Shown here piece by piece: positions 1-12,337 of a DNA stretch of 64,000 bases. Made by a program: the position numbers and the translations under genes. Under the pieces are notes generated by a model, which was not told the origin of the DNA, ran no database searches, and saw nothing but the letters and a program-made list of their open reading frames with translations. This DNA is from Epiperipatus broadwayi (taxonomy: Eukaryota > Onychophora > Udeonychophora > Euonychophora > Peripatidae). Positions within the stretch are counted from its first letter, which is position 1. Each line of letters starts with the position of its first letter. The stretch lies in NCBI GenBank assembly GCA_028023455.1, contig JAQFVV010006311.1:3987367-4051366 (forward strand), in the 5' to 3' direction.

Positions 1-168
1 TTATGAGGTGTGTGTGTTTTTTTTAATATTTACACCACCATAGTGAAAAGTTCTTCCTTCTATTTTTTGCCTTTTTCAAAAAGCCTTAATTAAACAGTTT
101 GATTTTTAAAAAAACATTTTTAGGGGGTGGGGAGTTATGGTTTGTTTGACTCCAATAGGAGATGAGCC

Positions 169-335
169 TCAAAGCTGTAAGTAACAGGATTTTGGAGCCA
201 TCCAACCAACTTCCCTTACACAGATACCAGGTATGCTTTCAGGAATGGCAACGAAATTCCCCAGATCCTGTAGTTGACTAAAACCATGTTCCTCCCACAA
301 ACGCATAGCTTCACATCTGGCAGGGTGTTCTATTT
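169..335 (-). CDS. Candidate terminal exon or coding relic, unidentified
   Basis: On the minus strand a pyrimidine-rich acceptor (tgtgtttttccag) is followed by a 54-codon open stretch that begins IEHPARCEAMRLWEEHGF and ends at a TGA. An internal GTAAGG could act as a donor after the codons for ESIPGIC, in which case the exon would not be terminal. The stretch is richer in G+C than its surroundings and its composition looks like real protein, with a probable amphipathic helix in the first half. I do not recognise the family. It lies 32 kb downstream of the last confirmed exon of the minus-strand gene, so it may belong to that gene, to another gene, or to an old transposon. A neighbouring frame upstream of the acceptor is also open for about 20 codons, which weakens the exon reading. 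Confidence 0.3.
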
Positions 336-339
336 CTGG

Positions 340-2395
340 AAAAACACAACAGCATCACCTTCTGTGGTTGGCAATTCACTCCCCTTCAGCCAATTTTGAA
401 CCCTTGCTCTGTTGACATTTTACTGTTCTCAGATTCATGCATAAATGTACATTTGCACGTGAACTCGACAAAACTCTGCTGAAAACCCTAACTCTTTCAG
501 ATTGTGTGCAGTTCAAAATTGTAGAGAAGAGTGCATGACAGCCTGACAATTCTTAATATATAATACTATATATCCACTATGCTTTCTCAAAATTTTTCCA
601 CTATGAATTTTTTAATAGTTTCACATCTTTAAATACAGCTGCCATCAAATCAGACCATAGTGAGAGTTGAATTGCGTTCACTTGAGGAATACTGTCACAA
701 GTCAATCGGCATAGTATTTTGTTATGTAATGGTAGGATACATCACCCTCTAGGCAGCCTGTTACAGCAGCTCTAAACAACACTGTTGTAGTGTTAGCTGT
801 AAGTTCAGGCTGCTAAAATGGTATATTGGTATATTGATGTGTGTTGTGTGACAAACAATGCCATCAAGAGGTAGGTTCAGTATTCATACTATTACCAAAA
901 TTTTTATAGCTTCTCTTAATAATACTTGATCAAAATATTCAATCTTTGCCAAAAACTGCTTTATTTAAAATTTATACCATGTTTTGTTGACTTTATTGTG
1001 AATATATTGAATTTTCTCTAATAGTAACAGTATATTCTACTTTTCTTATGTTCTCTGTTATTAAAAGAAAATACTTCTTAATAATCATTTTAACCTTAAC
1101 ATTATTAATAATACTTTTTCATATAATATAAAAAAGTTATTAATAATTTAGCAAGTAAGACAGTTCTGCTTATATAAAGAAAATAAATGATAAAATTGAT
1201 AATTTTAAAAATATATACACTGATTACACTACTTTTGAAAGAAATAAAGAAATATTGCCAAATTCTAAATATAATTTTTTTTAGAATATCATGGGGTTTA
1301 TAAAATTCTGATCCTGTTTGTTTTCCATTATATATTGAAAGACCAATCATAAAATTTACATAAGAATAAAATAAACTATTTTTGCGGAGAAGGAAAGCAA
1401 AGATTCAATTTATTCTTTATTTATTTGCAGATAAAATCAATGAAATATATAAATTTAAACAAGCATTCTGAAACAAAAAATGAACTAGAGAAGCAGAGAT
1501 TATTAAGAAAGGCAATAAATTTTTTTAAAAGATCTAAGAACATAAACAGTAAGTATGAAATGAAGAAAATAAATTTGGTTGGAGAAAGCTATTGGAGGGT
1601 AAAAACAGGTGTTAAGACTTCTCAACCAACAGAATTTTAATTAGAAAAATGTAAAAAAATAATGATTTTTAAATATGACCTTATAATTTAAAATAAATAA
1701 ATTCTAAAATAGTTATAAAACCTCAACTGTAAAACAAAAAATATGTTTTTAATTTTTTTTTTTTTTTAAAAACTATTATATAATTGAAATTATATATTTA
1801 ATAAATGATATATATATATATATATATTGTATATATGTTCTCATTTCCCACACATATATTCTTTAATTGAAAAAAAAATTCTTTTATATAGAGATTTATG
1901 TGTGTATGTATTATTATTGTTATTATATAGTTTATAGATGATAAATAAATAAGCAGTTGTAGAGAGAGAGTGTAATAAGAAGCAATATTTAATATATTAA
2001 TTTATTATTTTTGTCATTAAATAATGTGTTGAAATTATTTAGCTGTATTTTTATTAAATAAAGCAGACCAGGAAGGTGTAAAATAAAGCGATCAAGTGAA
2101 AAAGAGTGTGAAAAAATGAGAACAGTTGTGTAAACACAAAACACTTTTACACATATTTCTAAGGACTGTAGATTACGAACTGTTTTTTTTATGTAATCTG
2201 CATTTTAGATTATCTTAGATTGTCTAATAAAGATAGATGCTTTGATGGGATAAATAATTGTTGATTTTTTATTTGTTAATAACTTAGAAATTGTCTAGGT
2301 GAGATTTATTGCTATCTCAAGTCACAGTTATTTTTGGATAGATTTTTAGTTTCTTTGATCAGAAATTTGAGATATAAAAATGAGTGAAATAATAT
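340..2395. other. AT-rich stretch without recognisable genes
   Basis: Only short chance ORFs are present. The left part (to about 520) is moderately GC-richer and could be an old repeat. There is a short (TA)n at 1808-1828 and several homopolymer A and T runs. No motif, tRNA or transposon end was recognised. Confidence 0.5.
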
Positions 2396-2401
2396 TTTAG
2401 A

Positions 2402-2650
2402 GATCAGTTCAGTTTTCGTTTGAAGTGAGTGAGCTAACAATATGTAGTTTTAAAAAGAAAAATTATCAATCATTAATATTACTAGTGGTCAGTTCAGTTT
2501 TTGCATTGAAGTGAGTGATCTAACAATATGTAGTTTTTTTCTTAAAAAAGTCACACATTAATATTACTAAAGGTCAGTTCATTTTTTTTAGTTTTTGAAG
2601 TGAGAGACCTGGCAATATGTTGTTTTTTAAAGAGGGTGATGTAGTCATTT
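2402..2650. repeat. Degenerate tandem repeat, about 3 x 85 bp
   Basis: Three successive units start at about 2402, 2487 and 2572. Each opens with a (g)gtcagttca block, continues with ttgaagtgag and aatatgtagtttt (aatatgttgtttt in the third), and the first two end with attaatattacta. The third unit is the most diverged. It is a minisatellite-like array with no coding content. Confidence 0.75.
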
Positions 2651-4707
<2,057 letters not shown>

Positions 4708-4959
4708 ACATTTAAATTCTAATACTTAATGTTTTTGTAAATATCTAATACTGAATTAAATGCATAAATGTTCAAAATGCACTAATAATGAATTATTAAT
4801 TTATTAATGTTTGATTTAAATATCGAAATAAAATAAGCTTTAAAAAAATTATAGAATCGAAACAAAGATTCTAATCTTTAAATAAAATATAATAAAAAAC
4901 CCTTTTGATTTTAAAAATAATGAGAGTTTTAATCTTAAAAATAAAAATTACAAACAGAT

Positions 4960-6480
4960 CCTTAGGGCAAAATGACCATTGAAAAGAGATTATGAAAGAG
5001 ATAAGAGTCAAGAAATAGAAACAGAAGACTTGCTTTTCCCACCCAGAGATAGAGACACAGACCTCAGTGGAAAACCCAAAATCTACCTAGCCACAAACCC
5101 AAAATATACTTGGATAAACCTAATGAACTAATAAAAAATAGATATGGAATATGTTTGATGAATCCTGCATTCCAGAGATAAGGTGCCTGAGGACTATAAA
5201 AAGAAAATCCAAAACAATAATTAATTAGAGAGAATTAGAATTTTGAATTTGTTTTATTGTTGCTGAAAAGTTAAAATAAATATTGTCGCTGTTACCAAAA
5301 ATGTAATCTGTTTAATCCCGTTTCCCTCAGACTGGCCGGCCAAAGGCAGCTTTCATCTTCATGGATCCCAGGATCGAACCACTATTAACATCTTCAGAAA
5401 TCATCAGAAATCTTCCTAAATCGTCATTGTCCACAAGAAAAGGGCCTTTGCATAAATTAGATCTTCATCATGAAGGAACGAGCATGGAGAAAGAAAGGAA
5501 AGTATACATTATTGATAAAAATGAACTATAAACTCTTTAATTTAAAATCTCTGAATTTTATTTTTCTTTAAAGATGAATTATAGACTTTCTCTCTTTTGA
5601 TCAAATCTGAACTCTATAAACTTTAAAAAATTTTAAGCCTTATCTAAAATTGAAAAGTAATCTTTTTAAAATATGTGTTATATGTTTTCATTTATGCTAA
5701 GTGTAAGATCTGTTTGTAATGGGGCGGGGGTTTGCTACTGCAAACGAATTTAGAGATGAAAATACTTATCATTGTTTGTGCATTATTAAATTTTAAAAAT
5801 AGGTTAAAAATAGTATTTGTAAAAAAAAAATAAGTTAAATATAATGTGTCATTTTAAAATGATTTAAAACCATAAACTAAACATTTTTTTAAAGAAGTAA
5901 ATTAATAAAATAATTTAAATGTTAGTTGAGTGTAGATGGCTGCTAGACTCATTTAAATATATGTTAGTTTAAAAACAGTTTTGATTTTGGACTATTTGTT
6001 TTGTAGTTGTGTCAATGTTGGTGGAGAGATATATGGATGTTATATCAATGTAATGTGAAGTGTGTTAGCACCTAGGGTGAGGATCCAACTGAATGCATGA
6101 CCCCAAAGAGGTAGTCATATCATTGAAATGGATGCAGACATATTTCCTGCACCATTGACCCATTCCAGCTCTATGGATTGAGAAGATAAGCTGGCAAGAT
6201 AGGACCACTCTCCCGCCAATACGTAGTGTTTTCTCTTTATATTACATGCATGATTCCTTCTCCAGATAGAAGTACATTCCTATGCTAATTGAAGCTCATG
6301 TTTTCTTCAATAATACCACACTGTTCAGATGCACATTCCTGTCAGCATGATTCTATGCCAACATGTTCACATTGCATTGGTTGCTGGCATATATCTGGAA
6401 GCGAGTGTTGGTGTGGCTGCGGACTTTTAGCCTGGAATCAAATGTTTGAAAGTCTTTTAAGTGCATCATCTGGGTAGCTC
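4960..6480. other. GC-richer non-coding stretch, possible old repeat material
   Basis: Two blocks, about 5020-5480 and 6000-6480, have clearly higher G+C than the flanks. The first includes ctggccggcc and ggatcgaaccac. Neither has a long ORF; the longest is a 62-codon frame at 6289-6477 that is rich in Cys, His and Ser. I see no element ends. They could be fragments of dispersed repeats placed next to the LTR element that starts at 6609. Confidence 0.35.
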
Positions 6481-7160
6481 ATCTATACTCAACATTTCTA
6501 AGATTAAAAATAAAAGTTAAAACAAATAAAAATAATAGTAAATAATAATGAAATAAACAAATTTTTTTATATAATTATTTTTCAAGTTTTGTGTGTTGTC
6601 ACATATATTGAAACAATCGATGTCTAATCATCATCGATGCTTCATGTTTCACAATCTATACTAACCTCCTAGGGGTCCACAATTCAGACCTTGCTATAAA
6701 TATATGCTATTCACTCACACACTGTATGCCGAATCATTCTAAAGATTAGTAACAGTAATTTTTGTTGAGTAAAAATGAAACAGTAGTTTGAGTGATGCGT
6801 ATATATATTATGACTAAAGCAATATTTTCATTGCTATGAAAATACATTTGCTTATATATGTGTGATTATTTTTATATATGTGTGTATTTAATGTGACAAC
6901 AAAGAAGAATGGGGGAGGCTCAAAATGCTAAAATAATCTTTGTTTAAATTTAACTTGTTGCCTTTAATTAAAATTGTCAATCGCAATTAAGATAGAAAAC
7001 AAATCGTTTATCAGTTGTTGTCGAATGATTTAAAATATCTAAAAATGGTATTTCGAGCCTTATCTGTATAAAAACATGTTGTTAATTAAATGTTGTTTTT
7101 AAAGAGATTATAGAGATAGGGTTGGTGTATGAAATTGCATTCTGGGCGGTATTAAAATGT

Positions 7161-7169
7161 TATAAAAGG
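7161..7169 (+). promoter_or_regulatory. TATA box in 5' LTR
   Basis: The sequence tataaaagg is the best TATA box in the LTR and is conserved at the same place in the 3' copy (12889). It lies about 550 bp into the LTR, so transcription would start near 7190, defining the U3/R border by analogy with other LTR elements. Confidence 0.6.
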
Positions 7170-8175
7170 AACCACAGAACAAAGGAAGTTTTTTTTAGTT
7201 ACTTTCAGTTTTTAGTTGAGTTCAGAGGAGTTTTTAGTGAGTTGAATTTAATTACTTAAGAAGCCAACACAAGTTCTGCATGATGAAGCGTGAGTAGTGG
7301 AGCCATCCGCCTCTCTTTTTCTCTCGAAGGACTGTCTACCAGCCATAAAAAGTCCATTTGACAGGCCATATGAGATGATGTAGAACTATCTATCTGCTTG
7401 TCTGCTGCTATGCTGATATCTTAGGTAAAATCATGTAATTTAGAGCTGCCTTAATACGAACATTCACGGATGATTTATAATTTGTAGCTAAATTAATTCA
7501 TAGATCCATTTATGATGTTTTGCTAGTTTTGCTCATAAACTCTCTCTCTATAATCCTTTATTAATACTTCTGTAATTCTAAATATATGTTACTTTCATGC
7601 TTAATTTATGTTTATATAACTTTATGTGGCTCAATTAAATATATACAACTTATTTTGTTTAATAATATATATATATATTATTTTCTCTAATGTGTCGGTA
7701 TCAATCAATCTCGCGACTTTAATTAAATTCATTAGTAAAATTATGTTCATTTGTGTATTTAAAATAGAAATCGTTCACTAGGTTGGTTGTATACCTAAAA
7801 GTATTTTATTGTGGATGCTTATTTTATTTTGTTGTTTAGTTGCCTTTATAAATGATTGCGACACCTAATATAAAATTCTACCTTTCCTTACCATTGCCTG
7901 GAGGGCTAAATTCTTTAATTAATACATATATGGGAATCAAATTCAAATATAAATTTTATTAGCTTAGTAATATAAATAAAAATTATTATTCATTATGATT
8001 TGTTAAATGACTCAGAATTGAAAAACAGATTATTGCGCAAGAGGTTAGACCATTTCCAAGTTTTAAAATAATGAAAATTATGTTATAAGATTGTATTCAT
8101 ATCCAATAATGTTGCTGGCATACCATCCACTTTATTCTGATATTTTATCTTCTCCATTTCTTGACTGTTTAGTCA

Positions 8176-8388
8176 TTGGGAACGTCTAAAGCTCCCATCC
8201 TACTTTTAAAATCGTTCGTAATCAGGAACACTACTTCCTGTGAACGTAAAGTTTATGAGGATTATGTGCTGCGGATGGCAGTACATAATGATCTGGGATC
8301 TCAAACTCTGCCTCTCCCTTGATATCGCTCTGCCAGAATGCACAGACATATCCAATCTAAGTTCGTTTCAAATATTCTTTTAAAATGA
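8176..8388 (+). pseudogene. ORF within the 5' LTR, interrupted by one stop
   Basis: This is the counterpart of the 70-codon open frame in the 3' LTR. The reading frame is kept, with mostly conservative or synonymous change, but a G-to-A change turns the Trp codon of LPLPW into TGA. It contains the segment TTSCERKVYEDYVLRM. I do not recognise a family. Coding sequence inside an LTR is unusual; it may be a captured fragment or chance. Confidence 0.35.
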
Positions 8389-9414
8389 TAAAATATCCAC
8401 AATCACCATGAGGTTTTATTTCGTTATTGTATGCTAGTACCGTTACTCTTGTCCTTAGTTTAATCACCATCTACCTAACTTCAGTAAGTTGCAATGATCT
8501 TTTAAAGATAGTGATTCATTTCATAAAATACAGTTCATGGAGTTAAAATGCTTTCTTTGAAAAAGCGTTATCGATTCCCATAGACCTAAATCTAATTTAC
8601 ATTAATGATTGCATAACTTACTCTCGTAAATAAAGCGCATTGTTTGTTTTTCATTTCTAAAAGATGTCTTTGCCAAACAATGTGAATAAAAGTATAAATA
8701 ATGGTTTTCCTAAAGAAATACATGATTGAAATCATATATTTTGCCCATTATCAACTAAATCAGTTACTGTTAAAACTATCACGATCTTTTATATTTATTT
8801 TCGGCATCCACAACGCTCCGTAGCAAAAGTTTTCTTGAAATAGTTTATCAACTCCACACAAGTTATAAAACACTATAAAATTGTATCTGTAAAATTATAT
8901 TTATTAAATGAGTGATAGAGGGGATTTTATACAACAAAGTCCCAAGTCTTGTAAATAAACAATATTGTCCCAAGCATGAAACTAGTTGGTAAAATATACA
9001 TGCGTTTGTTTTTTTTAAAAATATCTATTTCATGTAAATCCTGGTTTGTTGTTTTTGAATTATTTTCTAGTTAATATTTAGAACTATTTTCTTTAGCTAA
9101 GAACTTAGCTTTAATAAATAACTATAATAAATGTAATTCCTGGGCTACTCCAATCTCGATCATCATCATCAGTCTGATCTCATGCTCTACCGCTTTGCTT
9201 ATGGGCACGGATTTAAAATAATTTTACTGTGTCATCAGAATTGTTTTTCATTGGGTCAGAGATTCAAAGAATAGACAAATAGGTTAGAAATCAGGATTGC
9301 TCCAGACCTGTGTATCTCGAGCATGATCGGATTCGAGGTACTTTTGCTTAGGATTTGAATCTTGTTAAGTGAGCATACTATTTTGACTGGTACAGTGGAT
9401 TTTTTTTCCAGGCT

Positions 9415-9433
9415 TGGCTTCCCAAGTGGGGCT
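9415..9433 (+). other. Putative primer-binding site (tRNA primer)
   Basis: The sequence tggcttcccaagtggggct lies 20 bp after the end of the 5' LTR. It resembles the TGGCGCCC-x-CGTGGGG type of primer-binding site found in many Ty3/gypsy elements. A similar sequence occurs on the minus strand at 39168-39186, next to a gypsy gag relic. The 20-bp gap is longer than usual. Confidence 0.5.
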
Positions 9434-9595
9434 TCGATATAAACACCCACATACTCTGAGTACTGAATTCTGTTTATATGTATGTTTTTTTTTTTAAAAA
9501 AAAAAGCTTGTAAGAGATCAGTGATGATAGATATGTATATTTCCTTCCCACCTGAGTTTGTTTTCTGATTTTATAAATATAAAATGTGAAAATTT

Positions 9596-9985
9596 TGTAT
9601 TAAAACCAATGTCCATGTGTTGCAACCATAAATGTAAATGGTTTTTGTTGTATCTGGTTTTGCAACTGTAGAAAAATATTGTTTTCTATGTTTATAGCTA
9701 CAAATGTAAAAATCTTGTTTTTAAAAAGGAAAAGAATTTTGATACCCGTGTGTTACAACCATAAGTGAATTTTTTTTGTATCTGGTTTTATAGACATATA
9801 AAATGTGTTTCTTATCTTATATACATAAAAATCAAAATGTTTCGCAAATAAAACCCATGTATTTCACCCATAAGTGATTTTTTTTCTGTATCAGGTTTTA
9901 TAAATATATAAAATGTATTTCTTATGTTAAATACGCGAAAATAAAATGTTTTGCGAATAAAACCCATGTATTTCAGCCATAAGTT
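9596..9985 (+). repeat. Tandem repeat in the LTR element leader, about 4 x 110-130 bp
   Basis: Units start near 9610, 9743, 9854 and 9963. They share ccatgt(g/a)ttnca followed by ccataagtg, a T run, gtatc(t/a)ggtttta and a terminal block that includes aaaatgtttcgcaaataaaa. The array lies between the 5' LTR and the gag-like frame, a position typical of leader repeats in LTR elements. Confidence 0.7.
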
Positions 9986-10502
9986 ATAAACCTTGATTGT
10001 AACAAGGTGCACTTCATGTTTTATTCATTTTCTGTACATTATATATGTAATAGAGTTTATAATGCGTAACAAATACTTAATTATATTTACTAGTTGAGTA
10101 GCCCAGATGTATTTGGAATTGTTTTTGTTATATCCTGTTGGCTGGCACCATATAAATATGCCAACAGTAATATAATAAACTACGTGTCAAAATGAGTTCA
10201 AACCAGGATGTTAGGGGTTGAGAGAGAGTTTAATTATTTTCCACTATTTTGCCATGGATAATTATAATGAGTAAACATATATGATATTGCTGAAACAAAT
10301 CACTAATCATTTTTTTGTAAGAGTCTATTATAGGTGCAGAAAAACAACCAAAAGTCAAGCAGCAAGGCAGTTGAATTCCAATAGATCATACACATACATG
10401 TTATGATCAAATTTTATTTTCCAATTAGAAGCAGCAGTCAGCAGCAACAAAAAAATGGCAAAAATGAAGACAGTTGAAGAGAGGAGGGAGAGAAATGTAT
10501 AT

Positions 10503-10640
10503 CCTGTATAAAATAAAAAGAAGAAAGAAACAAGCCTTATTTTTTTTCAAATAATTAGAAGTGACAATATGTTTAAAGCAAACTAAAAGAAGAAAGAAAC
10601 AAGCCTTATTTTTCAAATAATAATAAGTGACCATATGTTA
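10503..10640 (+). repeat. Two-copy 78-bp tandem duplication
   Basis: The block aaaagaagaaagaaacaagc followed by cttattttt occurs at about 10507 and 10585, each followed by caaataat. It lies inside the leader of the LTR element. Confidence 0.7.
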
Positions 10641-10758
10641 AACAACAAAAAAAGAAAAGTTTAAATCAAAATATTAAAATATATTTCACAGAGACATTTA
10701 AAATTGACTATCTTTCAAAAGAAAAACAAAAGTGAATTGTGAAGAAACCATAGGAGCA

Positions 10759-11654
10759 ATGACGCCAGAGCAGAAAAAGCAGATCTTGCAACTCATGCAA
10801 GAAATGATGAAACAAAGTCAAGACTGAGCAGAACAAATGATGAAAGATGAAAGAAACCAAGCAGAAAGAGATGCAGAATTTATGGAAATGATGAAGGAAT
10901 TTAGGAGAGATTGTTGAAATTAAAAGAATAGAATTAAATATTGATAAGATTAGTACTACTTTGGACCATCAAGCTGATGTTTTCAAAGATGTATCTGTTC
11001 CCAAGCAAAGTGAGACTATTGATGTAACCAAAGCCCACCAGGAGAGAGCCTCATGAAGCCAGGTCAGCAGAAATGATCGATTTCATCCAAGAAATGAGAG
11101 AAGACCGAAGATATTGGAAAGAAAGGATGGCCATAATCCAAAATAAAGAAATAAAAGCCATAGAAGATCTGAAACAAGAAATAAGTCAGCTCAAAAGAAG
11201 CATGAAACCAGTAGTAAATGAAGAGACAGAAATCAAATTATCACAAGCCACAAGAGACCTAAAGTCAGACCAGGAACTAGATTACCAGAATGACAAAAGG
11301 AAAATAGATGCAGAATCACCTGAAATAGTCACCAACACAATTAAGCGAGCAGATTTAGCTAAGGATGAAGAAAGTACTGAGGAAATGGTGGTTTCAAATC
11401 TACTGCAATCCAGCCCATTTCAAAGTGATGATACCAGTTTTCCACCCTCTAATGGAGTGGCTGTATCGATGATGAAAAATATCAATAGAACAATACATAC
11501 TGTTTTGGATGAATCTTCTGAAGTCATAATTAATAATTCTGAGTTATATTTTCCTAATAATTATAAAGATGTTCTATGGAAAAGTGATGATAAAGGATTA
11601 ATGAAGACGTCAAAGTTAAAGTTTAGAAATGATGCTGAATGCCTCCGAATATGA
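10759..11654 (+). pseudogene. Broken gag-like coiled-coil frame
   Basis: Reading starts at an ATG (10759) with MTPEQKKQILQLMQEMMKQ, is stopped by TGA at 10825, and continues in the same frame through a Glu/Lys/Met-rich helical segment. It shifts frame near 10915 and again near 11050, then stays open from about 11050 to 11654 (EMREDRRYWKERM and following). Long charged heptad-like stretches predict a coiled coil, as in the N-terminal part of many Ty3/gypsy Gag proteins. The end is acidic and low in conserved motifs. No CCHC zinc knuckle or major homology region is visible. Its location after a PBS and leader supports Gag; the assignment rests on position and composition, not on a conserved motif. 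Confidence 0.55.
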
Positions 11655-12061
11655 AAATGAAGAAAGTGGGTAGATCTTTTGTTGTGTGCAATACTGCCCA
11701 TTTTAATAAATCCCATAATTTTTTATTTATGAAATATGATCAGAACAAAATTGATGAGGAGCTGAACTCATTAAACAGAAATGATAAACTTTGTTTTAAA
11801 GCATGGACATATGTTGAAAAAAATAGTTTCATAAAAGATGGAGAAAAACTTCTCAACTCCCCGAGTGAATATGTTATAATGGAAGCCATTAGATCACAGA
11901 AAGTTAGAGAAATTTTTTTAAAGCAAGATACTTTTAATAATGAACAATATAATAATATACCAAAGCACAATATTATGACTGCTTTTGATATTTTCGTAAG
12001 ATATCTAGAAAGACATACCTATAACCATTATATATCTCCAGATCCAGGAAAATATTATTGA
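11639..12061 (+). CDS. Unknown 140-aa ORF inside the LTR element
   Basis: This ORF overlaps the end of the gag-like frame by 16 bases in another frame. It is intact, mixed alpha/beta in composition and rich in Asn, Lys and Phe. It includes LCFKAWTYVEKNSFIKDG and ends SPDPGKYY. I recognise no protease, RT, integrase or envelope motif: there is no DTG, no YxDD, no HHCC and no signal peptide. The upstream frame may simply have shifted into it (one long Gag), or it may be a separate or captured sequence. After it there are only 276 bases to the polypurine tract. Confidence 0.45.
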   Translation: MPPNMKMKKVGRSFVVCNTAHFNKSHNFLFMKYDQNKIDEELNSLNRNDKLCFKAWTYVEKNSFIKDGEKLLNSPSEYVIMEAIRSQKVREIFLKQDTFNNEQYNNIPKHNIMTAFDIFVRYLERHTYNHYISPDPGKYY

Positions 12062-12324
12062 AAAAAAAACAACTAAGAAGCAGCAGCCATGGATAAACAA
12101 CATTGAAGGCAATGAAAAATGCAAATGGACATTCTCACATTTGAATACCTACACCAAATATTTCAGTGAATAAAAAAATCATAATCAGCCACAATAAAGT
12201 AAAGAAAATGAACGAATGAAAGATTTTCATTTCCATATTTAAAAGGGTTGTTTTTCTCACCAAAAATGATAGTAGACTCCAACTAAGGTACTTTTTTTTT
12301 ATTGATTTTTTTTTTGATCACTTT

Positions 12325-12337
12325 AAGTGGGAAAGAA
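12325..12337 (+). other. Polypurine tract of the LTR element
   Basis: The purine-rich run aagtgggaaagaa (one T) directly precedes the TG of the 3' LTR. This is the expected site for plus-strand priming and fixes the LTR start at 12338. Confidence 0.65.

Larger units (their letters stand above)
6609..9394 (+). repeat. 5' LTR of the large LTR element
   Basis: This is the first of two near-identical copies. In about 235 aligned bases (around 7681-7920 against 13400-13640) I counted roughly 10 differences, mostly transitions, so the insertion is not recent but both copies are well preserved. A TATA box with core tataaaagg lies at 7161. The 5' copy lacks a roughly 40-bp stretch that the 3' copy has near 14730-14770. 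Confidence 0.82.
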
